Below, piece by piece: positions 1-5,767 of a DNA stretch of 6,574 nucleotides. This DNA comes from Kiritimatiellia bacterium (GTDB lineage Bacteria > Verrucomicrobiota > Kiritimatiellia > SLAD01). Position 1 is the first letter of the stretch. Each line of letters opens with the position of its first letter. The stretch covers positions 1-6,574 of the forward strand of contig SLAD01000276.1 of assembly GCA_007126995.1 (NCBI GenBank), in the 5' to 3' direction. Below the pieces are notes generated by a model that ran no database searches, had not been told where the DNA came from, and saw only the letters and a program-made list of their open reading frames with translations. Made by a program: the position numbers and the translations under genes.

Positions 1-867
1 AATACGATGATAGAGGCGACTCGATAACTCGAAGGCGCGATGAGCGAGGGGATGACTGATGTCGCCGTCATCCGTGCGGATCCAGTCGATGCCCTCGCGG
101 GCCGGATCAGGCATGGGCTCGGGGTAAAGATCCTCATCATCCTCGCTCTGCGTTTTTGCCTCCTCGAAAAGGCCGCGCTCGTCGGCGTCGAGCAGGTCTT
201 CCAGATGATCCCAGCCCATCTCGCGCGCGACGATGCGCTCGCAATCCGGGTGATCATGATATTTCTCCAGCAGCTCACCGTAGCGGGCGGTGCGCTCGTC
301 GGATTCCTTCAGCGATTTCTCCCACTCAAACTCGTCCATAGGCGTGTCGTCGATTTCATCTTCGATTTCATCCACGAACTCTTCCGCCGCGCTGGTAATA
401 CGATTCATGAAGTCGGCCATGCCGTCGGCGACTTGTTCCTGACGTTCCAGCTCATCGTCATCGGTCAGTGTCCAGGCCGGCTCGCCGTGCACCTGCGTTT
501 TGAAAGAGGTCGCCTCGATCAGGACGCGGCCATTGCGTTGGCTGTACCATTCGAGGTAGAGCCCGTTGACGATCTTGAGGGCCTCGCGACCGCGGCTGAT
601 ATCGCCGTCGAGCAGCTTGCGTGAAGCCGTTATGTCGCCCGCTGTGCCGTCCTGCTCTTCGGCCAGTAGCAGGGGCTCCGCTGGCCATTGCGGGTCGGGA
701 TTCTCGAAGGAGATGATGCGGCCGGCGAGATCGGCCATGGGCAGGCCATCCAGCATCAGCCGAATCGGGCGATCGGTACCGACCAAATAAACCTCGCCGG
801 TGATGTGACCCTTGCATGAGGCGTCGAGCCAACCGCGCTGCACGTGAGCTGTAATGCGAAATGCCAT
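1..867 (-). CDS. Uncharacterised acidic protein, N-terminal 289 residues (C-terminus outside window)
   Basis: I do not recognise this protein. The reading frame is open from an ATG at 867 to the left edge with no stop, so the 3' end is missing. An in-frame TAA lies two codons upstream of the ATG, so translation cannot begin earlier in this frame; the Shine-Dalgarno is poor (only GGA-like bases in front). Residues 1-135 look like a compact alpha/beta or beta-rich domain (MAFRITAHVQRGWLDASCKG start, DLAGRIISFENPDP near 46-59, TASRKLL near 80-86, GLYLEWYSQRNGRVLIEATS near 101-120). From about residue 136 the protein becomes helical and very acidic, with runs such as DDDELE, EEFVDEIEDEIDD and SEDDEDLYPEP. 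There is no signal peptide or membrane segment, so a cytoplasmic location is inferred. Coding is supported by the long uninterrupted frame and protein-like composition. It is divergent from the osmolyte genes, so a functional link is not established. Confidence 0.8.
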   Translation of the reverse strand, partial: MAFRITAHVQRGWLDASCKGHITGEVYLVGTDRPIRLMLDGLPMADLAGRIISFENPDPQWPAEPLLLAEEQDGTAGDITASRKLLDGDISRGREALKIVNGLYLEWYSQRNGRVLIEATSFKTQVHGEPAWTLTDDDELERQEQVADGMADFMNRITSAAEEFVDEIEDEIDDTPMDEFEWEKSLKESDERTARYGELLEKYHDHPDCERIVAREMGWDHLEDLLDADERGLFEEAKTQSEDDEDLYPEPMPDPAREGIDWIRTDDGDISHPLAHRAFELSSRLYHRI

Positions 868-884
868 CCGTTATCCGTTCACTA

Positions 885-899
885 AACCTGTACAAGGTT
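885..899. promoter_or_regulatory. Imperfect palindrome upstream of the acidic-protein gene
   Basis: AACCTGTACAAGGTT reads as AACC-TGTACA-GGTT with one extra A in the right arm, around the self-complementary core TGTACA. It lies 17 bases upstream of the minus-strand start at 867, where a repressor site or transcript leader would sit. The size is compatible with an operator, but a site this short can occur by chance and no regulator is encoded in the window. Confidence 0.2.
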
Positions 900-1109
900 A
901 ATCCCGCCATGACAGACTTCAAGGCTGAAAATGACCGGTTAGAGACCTCCCGCTTTTATTCGTGAACGATTCGCTCCCTTTGTCCGGAGTCGCAGAGCTC
1001 CGCCAGCTTGGCGCTCGCCGGATAGTGAAAGAGCACTTCCGAGAAAGGGATAACCCTGGGTGAGGCCAATAAAAGTGCAAAAAGGGGTTGATTGGCTGGG
1101 CGATATTTG

Positions 1110-1195
1110 TTTGGTTCATACCCTGTGTGTGAGTCATCCCTGAAGTGGTGGAGGGTTGGCGCCTCGCATTCGTAGTGAACTTTGGTTCACATACC
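1110..1195 (+). repeat. Direct repeat TTTGGTTCA..TACC, two copies 71 bases apart
   Basis: TTTGGTTCATACC at 1110-1122 recurs as TTTGGTTCACATACC at 1181-1195, differing only by two inserted bases. Both copies lie upstream of the BCCT gene in the probable promoter region. Repeated half-sites like this are typical of regulator binding, but no matching regulator is visible here and the function is inferred. Confidence 0.35.
1175..1190. promoter_or_regulatory. Perfect 6-bp inverted repeat GTGAAC-TTTG-GTTCAC, candidate operator
   Basis: GTGAAC (1175-1180) and GTTCAC (1185-1190) are exact reverse complements separated by TTTG, giving a 16-base dyad 64 bases before the BCCT start codon. Its right arm is part of the second direct-repeat copy. 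It also overlaps the -35 position of the best, still weak, promoter candidate (TTGGTT 1182-1187, 16-base spacer, TAAAAG 1204-1209). That arrangement would suit a repressor of the osmolyte genes. A small RNA hairpin is an alternative reading. Confidence 0.35.
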
Positions 1196-1209
1196 GGCGT
1201 GCGTAAAAG
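1182..1209 (+). promoter_or_regulatory. Weak candidate promoter for the BCCT gene
   Basis: TTGGTT (1182-1187) and TAAAAG (1204-1209) are 16 bases apart and match the sigma-70 boxes at about 3/6 and 4/6. Transcription would begin near 1216, giving a leader of roughly 40 bases that still contains the Shine-Dalgarno. This is the best pair I found in the last 150 bases before the gene. The match is poor enough that a different sigma factor or an activator-dependent promoter is equally possible. Confidence 0.2.
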
Positions 1210-1240
1210 GCGTGTGTCGGCCAAGTTGTTGTCCTTAAAC

Positions 1241-1247
1241 AAGGAGG
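1241..1247 (+). promoter_or_regulatory. Strong Shine-Dalgarno fixing the GTG start of the BCCT gene
   Basis: AAGGAGG lies 7 bases before GTG 1255 and is a near-complete anti-16S match, which supports GTG as the start. The first five bases can pair with TCCTT at 1232-1236 across an AAAC loop, so a short hairpin could partly mask the site in the mRNA. Confidence 0.8.
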
Positions 1248-1254
1248 TCGTTAG

Positions 1255-3048
1255 GTGTCCCACGAAGTGGATCCGAAAGATGCCCAGGCGAAACGGAGTC
1301 TGGCGCAGAAGCTGAAGCAGGCGGAAAAAGCTGCTCGCGAAAAAGCGATTAAGCAGCGGGAACAGTTCCGCGGGCTTCAAATCCGCCCCACGGCCACCTT
1401 TTTCGATCATGCCGAATCCAAAGAGCCCGGCGAAGACAACTGGAACGGGTACGGATTCGATATCCATCCACACGTCACCTTCGCCTCCGTCGCCATCTTG
1501 GCCGTATTTATCGTTGTCACGCTGATGTTCCAGGCGCAGGCCTCGGCGGTGAGCGCTCAGGCGTTGGCCTGGATTTCCGGTTCCTTCGGTTGGTTCTTTA
1601 TCTTGTCCGCGAACGTCTTCATTGGCGCCGCGCTCTTCTTCGCGTTTAGCCGGTTTGGCCGCATTCGGATTGGTGGCGCAAAGGCGCAGCCGGAGTTCAC
1701 CAAACTCGCTTGGTTTGCCATGCTCCTGAGCGCGGGTATGGGGATCGGCCTGATGTTCTGGAGCGTCGGCGAACCGATGTTTCATTACGACTCACCCTCG
1801 CCCATGTTTAACGGCATAGCCCCGCACTCGTCGGAGGCGGCGCAAGCCGCTCTCGGTGTCACCTTTTTCCATTGGGGCGTTCACCCGTGGGCGATCTATG
1901 CCATCGTCGGCTTAGGACTGGCATTTTTTGCATATAATCGCGGCTTGCCGCTAACGATTCGATCCATCTTCTACCCCTTGTTGGGTAATCGCATTCACGG
2001 ACATTGGGGCAACGTGATCGATATCCTTTCTGTGTTAGCGACGTTGATGGGGCTGGCCACCTCACTGGGGTTGGGCGTCCAACAGGTCAACGCCGGCCTG
2101 AACCATTTATTTGGCTTGGGGATCAGTCCCAACATGCAGGTAGCGCTGATTGCGGTTATTACCGGTGTGGCCACCATTTCGGTGATGGCGGGGTTGGACG
2201 GCGGCGTGAAACGGTTGAGCGAATGGAATATGGGACTGGCCGCTATTCTGGCGCTCTTCGTGCTGATCGTTGGGCCGACGGTCTACATATTAAGTGCCTT
2301 CACGGAAAGTTCGGGCTTCTATCTCGCCAACTTTGCCCAGCTCAGTCTCTGGACGGAGACCTTCAAAGATAGTAACTGGCAGGGTGCCTGGACCGTCTTC
2401 TATTGGGCGTGGTGGATTTCCTGGTCGCCGTTCGTGGGCATGTTTATCGCCCGTATTTCGAAAGGGCGCACGGTGCGTGAATTCATTTTGGGCGTGATGT
2501 TGGTCCCGACGATACTGTCCTTCTTCTGGATGTCGGTGTTCGGGGGCTCCGCGTTGTCACTGCAGGCCGCCGGAATTGGCGACATTGTCGGCGCCGTGCA
2601 GGAAAATGTGGCCACGGCCATGTTTACCATGTTTGAATACTTCCCCTTATCGTCCTTGCTTTCACTGATTGCGATCGTTTTGGTGACGATCTTCTTCATC
2701 ACCTCCTCGGATTCCGGCTCGCTGGTGGTGGATCACTTGACCTCGGGCGGCAAGCTGGACTCGCCCGTCCCGCAGCGCGTATTCTGGTGCATCATGGAGG
2801 GCTTGGTGGCGGCGGTGCTGCTGCTGGGCGGCGGATTGGAGACCTTGCAGACGGCCGCGATTTCGACCGGCTTACCCTTTACCGTTGTCTTATTGCTAAT
2901 CGTGTACGCCCTGTTTGTGGGGCTCAACCAAGAGCTTTACGTCGAGGATGCGGTGGCCGCAAAGCTTGAACGCGTACGCGAAGACCATCGCCTGGAAGAG
3001 GCTATCGCGGAAGCGACAGAAGAATTGAAGTCGGATTTGTCCTCGTGA
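1255..3048 (+). CDS. BCCT-family transporter, BetP-like Na+/glycine betaine-type symporter
   Basis: This inner-membrane secondary transporter of 597 residues probably imports glycine betaine or a related trimethylammonium osmolyte using an ion gradient. Family marks are clear. GMGIG at 161-165 in TM3 is the form seen in Na+-coupled betaine carriers, whereas choline-type carriers have Asp at the last Gly. FFHWGVHPWAIY spans 204-215. The TM8 tryptophan motif YWAWWISWSPFVGMF has Trp at 384, 386, 387 and 390, aligning with BetP W371, W373, W374 and W377. SSDSGS lies in TM10 near 484-489. About twelve hydrophobic segments occupy roughly 73-557. The N-terminal 45 residues are Lys/Arg-rich and probably helical; the C-terminal tail (about 560-597) is mainly acidic. 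GTG is chosen as start because of the AAGGAGG 7 bases upstream. It is the first gene of a plus-strand osmolyte cluster. Family is certain; exact substrate is inferred. Confidence 0.95.
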   Translation: MSHEVDPKDAQAKRSLAQKLKQAEKAAREKAIKQREQFRGLQIRPTATFFDHAESKEPGEDNWNGYGFDIHPHVTFASVAILAVFIVVTLMFQAQASAVSAQALAWISGSFGWFFILSANVFIGAALFFAFSRFGRIRIGGAKAQPEFTKLAWFAMLLSAGMGIGLMFWSVGEPMFHYDSPSPMFNGIAPHSSEAAQAALGVTFFHWGVHPWAIYAIVGLGLAFFAYNRGLPLTIRSIFYPLLGNRIHGHWGNVIDILSVLATLMGLATSLGLGVQQVNAGLNHLFGLGISPNMQVALIAVITGVATISVMAGLDGGVKRLSEWNMGLAAILALFVLIVGPTVYILSAFTESSGFYLANFAQLSLWTETFKDSNWQGAWTVFYWAWWISWSPFVGMFIARISKGRTVREFILGVMLVPTILSFFWMSVFGGSALSLQAAGIGDIVGAVQENVATAMFTMFEYFPLSSLLSLIAIVLVTIFFITSSDSGSLVVDHLTSGGKLDSPVPQRVFWCIMEGLVAAVLLLGGGLETLQTAAISTGLPFTVVLLLIVYALFVGLNQELYVEDAVAAKLERVREDHRLEEAIAEATEELKSDLSS

Positions 3049-3065
3049 CGAACCGTGGAGTCGGC

Positions 3066-3108
3066 GGACTTACGAACGCCCGCGTGAGGGTTTCCGGGCC
3101 GTAAGTTC
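3066..3108 (+). other. Intercistronic RNA hairpin between BCCT gene and porin
   Basis: GGACTTACG (3066-3074) pairs with CGTAAGTTC (3100-3108) with one G-U pair. After a three-base bulge (AAC), GCCCG (3078-3082) pairs with CGGGC (3095-3099), closing a 12-base loop. No T tract follows (ATTAAGG), so it does not look like an intrinsic terminator. An RNA processing or 3'-end protection element within a shared transcript is more likely. It starts 17 bases after the BCCT stop. Confidence 0.5.
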
Positions 3109-3176
3109 ATTAAGGTTGCCGCGCGTTGGTTTGACGTGACGGCATAGGTAGAAACATAACGAAAGGAGACATTGTT

Positions 3177-4427
3177 ATGATGTCAATGAAGCAAGTTCGG
3201 GGCGGCGCACTCGCTGCTGCACTGTTGATGATTCCGTGTAGCTCCGCTTGGGCCATAGAGGGCATCGAGTACGGGCCTGTAACGATTGGGGGCGCCATGC
3301 GCGTCAATTACGTGCTGGGCGATTACACCAAGGATGACTCAGGTGCTCCACAACGGGGCGGTAACGGAGGTGACTTCGAACTCGACACCTTTCGCGTAAA
3401 TCTGGATGTACAACAAGACGAATGGCTCGCGAGCGCGGAGTATCGCTGGTATCAGGGCTACAACTTCCTGCACTCAGGCTATGTCGGCTATGAAGACGAA
3501 AAACATGGGCGTGTCGAAGCGGGCTTGAACCGGACGCCGTTCGGTGTGGGTCCGTTCGGTCCCGCCAATAGCTGGTTCTTCGATCAGCATTACTATGTCG
3601 GGCTTTCCGACAGCATGATGCTCGGTGTCAAGTACACGCGCGCCGTCGAGGACTGGACGTTCGATCTGGGATACTATCCGCAAGATATTGGTAATGGACA
3701 GGGCGCCTCCGACAAGAGTAGTCGCTATTCCTATACGATCGTTCGCGAAGATGTTGCCGATATTCCCGGCGTCTACGAGAACCGTCACCAAGTGAATGCC
3801 CGCGCTGTTTACTCGGCCGAGCCGCTGTCTACCGATTTCGGCATTTCCGCGCAATGGTCGCGTCTGGATGCGCGTGACGATCGCGCATCGAATTCGGATG
3901 CGTACGCGGTCAGCGTGCACAGCAGCACGACATTGGGCGCCGTTGGCCTGATGTTGCAACTGACCTCGTATCGCTACGATGCCGATTACCGCGCCGACGC
4001 GGATGGCGTGCGACCCACGAACGACCTCATCGTGATGGGTGCGTACGACTTAGCCTGGCCAGTCGCCAGCGAAGGGCTGATTCCTTCCGTGGCCCTGTCC
4101 TACACGATGGAGCCGAACATCAATTGGATCGATTCCATCACGTTCTATAACGATTACAGCGTCATCCTGAAGGACGGCGAGATCGATGGCCAAAGCTTCA
4201 ACGACAGTCACTTGAATGTCACCGGTATGTCGATTGCGCGTAATGGCTGGTTCATCTATGTCGATTACGCCATCTCCAACGGCAACTACTTCGTGGGCAA
4301 TCGCGATGACGATTATGGGTTTGGCGATGAAGGTCAATTCGCCAACGCCGCCGTCGGTGATTTTGGTGCCAACCAAAACGACAAGTGGAATGGCCGCTTT
4401 AACATCAACTTCGGCTACTACTTCTAA
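3177..4427 (+). CDS. Outer-membrane beta-barrel porin in an osmolyte-uptake cluster
   Basis: The 416-residue product has a Sec signal peptide: Lys/Arg in the first 8 residues, a hydrophobic core GALAAALLMI, and a likely signal peptidase I cut after SAWA at residue 26. A Cys at 21 sits in MIPC, which is not a lipobox. The mature part, about 390 residues, has no cysteine, alternates hydrophobic and polar residues with many Tyr, Trp and Phe, and ends in NINFGYYF; a C-terminal Phe is the usual recognition end for outer-membrane barrel assembly. The segment TPFGVGPFGPANSWFFDQHYYVGLS (in two parts, near 120-144) resembles conserved pieces of OprO/P-like porins as I remember them. Loops are Asp-rich. 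AAGGAG at 3163-3168, 8 bases ahead, supports ATG 3177, although ATG 3180 is also possible. It sits between two inner-membrane osmolyte importers, suggesting passage of betaine-like solutes through the outer membrane. Barrel identity is firm; the substrate is inferred. Confidence 0.87.
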   Translation: MMSMKQVRGGALAAALLMIPCSSAWAIEGIEYGPVTIGGAMRVNYVLGDYTKDDSGAPQRGGNGGDFELDTFRVNLDVQQDEWLASAEYRWYQGYNFLHSGYVGYEDEKHGRVEAGLNRTPFGVGPFGPANSWFFDQHYYVGLSDSMMLGVKYTRAVEDWTFDLGYYPQDIGNGQGASDKSSRYSYTIVREDVADIPGVYENRHQVNARAVYSAEPLSTDFGISAQWSRLDARDDRASNSDAYAVSVHSSTTLGAVGLMLQLTSYRYDADYRADADGVRPTNDLIVMGAYDLAWPVASEGLIPSVALSYTMEPNINWIDSITFYNDYSVILKDGEIDGQSFNDSHLNVTGMSIARNGWFIYVDYAISNGNYFVGNRDDDYGFGDEGQFANAAVGDFGANQNDKWNGRFNINFGYYF

Positions 4428-4451
4428 ATTGACGGCTTAACATTCGGTGCG

Positions 4452-4500
4452 GATCTGCATCGGCGACGTTCGTTGCCGATGCAGGTCGCGCCTTTATTTA
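4452..4500 (+). terminator. Long stem-loop with T-rich tail between porin and proV (terminator-like)
   Basis: GATCTGCATCGGCGAC (4452-4467) pairs with GTTGCCGATGCAGGTC (4472-4487) over 16 base pairs with two G-U wobbles, closing a GTTC tetraloop. The T-rich TTTATTTA follows at 4493-4500 after five GC-rich bases, so this is an imperfect intrinsic terminator. It may end or attenuate transcription after the porin, or protect the 3' end of the upstream message. No consensus promoter is visible in the 60 bases between it and proV, which favours partial read-through. Confidence 0.55.
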
Positions 4501-4561
4501 CATGGATTGCGCGAACGCCAGGACCGTCGCGTGATCGAAACGTTAACCCAGGTGAAATATA

Positions 4562-5767
4562 ATGGCAGACAAACAAACGGTCATTGAGGTGCGCGGCCTC
4601 TACAAGATATTCGGTCCGCACGCCTCTGAGGCCAAGAAACTGGCGGATAAACGCGTGCCGCGTCCCGAGATTTTGAAGAAGACCGGCTGCACGCCGGCCG
4701 TGGTCGACGCCGAGTTCTCCATTGCGCGGAGTGAAACCTTTGTGATTATGGGACTCTCGGGCAGCGGCAAGTCCACCCTGTTGCGATTACTCAATCGCTT
4801 GATTGAACCTACGTATGGCGAAGTCCTCTTGGACGGCGAGGATATCGCGCATCAAAGCGTCGCCGCGCTTCGCGAAATTCGACGCCGCAAATTCTCGATG
4901 GTCTTTCAGCATTTCGGCCTCCTGCCGCACCGCAATGTGATCGAAAACATCGGTTTCGGACTGGAGATTCAAGGCACACCACCGAAGCAGCGAACCGAAA
5001 AGGCCATGAAAGCGATTGAGGTCGTGGGCCTGGACGGCTACGCCAACAGCCGCATTAGTGAGCTGAGCGGTGGCATGCAGCAGCGTGTAGGACTGGCCCG
5101 CGCATTGGCGACGGACCCGGAAATTCTCCTCATGGACGAGGCCTTCAGTGCGCTTGACCCCTTGATCCGTAACCAGATGCAGGATGAGCTGATCGAGCTG
5201 CAGGCGCGGCTGCACAAGACCGTGGTCTTTATCACCCACGACCTCGATGAGGCGCTAAAGCTGGGTGATCGCATTGTCATTATGAAGGATGGGGTAATCG
5301 ATCAAGTCGATACGCCGGAAGGCATTCTCACCAATCCGGCCACCGATTATGTGCGCACCTTTGTGGAAAATGTCGATCGCAGTAAAGTGCTGACGGCGGG
5401 CAGCATCATGCACAAAACCAATGTCGTTGCGAATCATAAGGATGGTCCGCAACAAGCCGTTCGCACCATGCAGAAGAACGATCATTCTTCGCTGTTCGTC
5501 GTGGACCAAGATCGCCGCTTCCTCGGTTTCGTGCGTATCGATGATGCGCTGGCGGAAGCAAAGAGGGGCGGACGTTCGCTGGAACCCATTCTGATTCGCG
5601 ATACACCCACCGTGCCGACAACGGCCGCGCTGCGGGAGATTATCGCCTTGGCCGGTGAATCCAATTTGCCGGTTCCGGTCCTGCACGAAGATGGCCGTTT
5701 TGGTGGCATTGTCACACGAGCCGCGTTGTTGACCGCCTTATCCTCAGAAACGGAGGAGTCCTCATGA
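4562..5767 (+). CDS. proV: Glycine betaine/proline ABC transporter ATP-binding protein ProV, with CBS region
   Basis: This cytoplasmic ATPase of 401 residues powers betaine/proline-type osmolyte import with ProW. The size matches the usual ~400-residue ProV. The N-terminal insertion typical of the family is present (YKIFGPHASEAKKLADKR, then EILKKTG). Motifs in order: Walker A GLSGSGKST (64-72), Q-loop Gln116 in VFQHFGLLPH, signature LSGGMQQR (168-175), Walker B ILLMDE (188-193), D-loop SALD (196-199), and switch His226 in ITHDLDEA. MDEAFSALDPLIR is characteristic of ProV/OpuAA. Residues about 276-395 form the tandem CBS region, which in OpuA-type transporters senses ionic strength. The tail SSETEESS is acidic. 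AGGTGA at 4550-4555, 6 bases ahead, supports ATG 4562. The stop overlaps the proW start (ATGA). No catalytic residue is missing, so it should be active. Confidence 0.96.
   Translation: MADKQTVIEVRGLYKIFGPHASEAKKLADKRVPRPEILKKTGCTPAVVDAEFSIARSETFVIMGLSGSGKSTLLRLLNRLIEPTYGEVLLDGEDIAHQSVAALREIRRRKFSMVFQHFGLLPHRNVIENIGFGLEIQGTPPKQRTEKAMKAIEVVGLDGYANSRISELSGGMQQRVGLARALATDPEILLMDEAFSALDPLIRNQMQDELIELQARLHKTVVFITHDLDEALKLGDRIVIMKDGVIDQVDTPEGILTNPATDYVRTFVENVDRSKVLTAGSIMHKTNVVANHKDGPQQAVRTMQKNDHSSLFVVDQDRRFLGFVRIDDALAEAKRGGRSLEPILIRDTPTVPTTAALREIIALAGESNLPVPVLHEDGRFGGIVTRAALLTALSSETEESS
5752..5767 (+). promoter_or_regulatory. proW ribosome binding site and ATGA coupling junction inside the proV 3' end
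   Basis: GGAGGAG at 5752-5758 lies 5 bases before ATG 5764, and the A-TGA of the proV stop (5765-5767) overlaps that start codon. This arrangement fixes the proW start and suggests coupled translation that keeps ATPase and permease in balance. The purine-rich site also encodes part of the acidic proV tail, so one stretch serves two purposes. Confidence 0.85.

Larger units (their letters stand above)
868..1254. other. Divergent intergenic region, 387 bases
   Basis: This region separates the minus-strand acidic-protein gene from the BCCT transporter and should hold the promoters of both. I see no good sigma-70 pair on either strand. Structures present: an imperfect palindrome close to the minus-strand start (885-899), a small GC hairpin CGGAG/CTCCG (985-989 with 998-1002), a widely spaced inverted repeat GCCAAT/ATTGGC (1065-1070 with 1091-1096), and the inverted and direct repeats listed separately near 1110-1195. 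A 33-codon frame from GTG 962 to TGA 1061-1063 has no ribosome binding site and is not called as a gene. Confidence 0.7.

Noticed and set aside
40..624. Plus-strand frame of 194 codons at the left end
   Set aside because: It lies antisense to the acidic-protein gene; its hydrophobic look follows from reading Asp/Glu-rich codons on the opposite strand. No start signal is visible.
962..1063. Small frame GTG-33 codons-TGA with a protein-like product (VNDSLPLSGVAELRQLGARR start)
   Set aside because: There is no Shine-Dalgarno ahead of the GTG, it is short, and I recognise no homologous protein. It might be a gene remnant, but the evidence is too thin to call.
1065..1096. Inverted repeat GCCAAT/ATTGGC with an A-rich centre as a terminator for either flanking gene
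   Set aside because: It lies upstream of both divergent genes rather than after a coding sequence, the 20-base loop is large, and the stem is only six base pairs.
919..1785. Long minus-strand reading frame of 288 codons across the intergenic region and the 5' part of the BCCT gene
   Set aside because: Most of it lies opposite the well-supported BCCT coding sequence, its translation is low-complexity Arg/Pro/Gly-rich with no family features, and no ribosome binding site precedes it. It is an antisense shadow.
3131..3160. Possible internal promoter TTGACG - 18 bases - CATAAC before the porin
   Set aside because: The predicted transcription start near 3167 would fall inside the porin Shine-Dalgarno (3163-3168), so the transcript would lack its own ribosome binding site.
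4558..4563. Perfect TATAAT at the proV start
   Set aside because: It overlaps the ATG start codon and would begin transcription inside the gene; there is no suitable -35 box.
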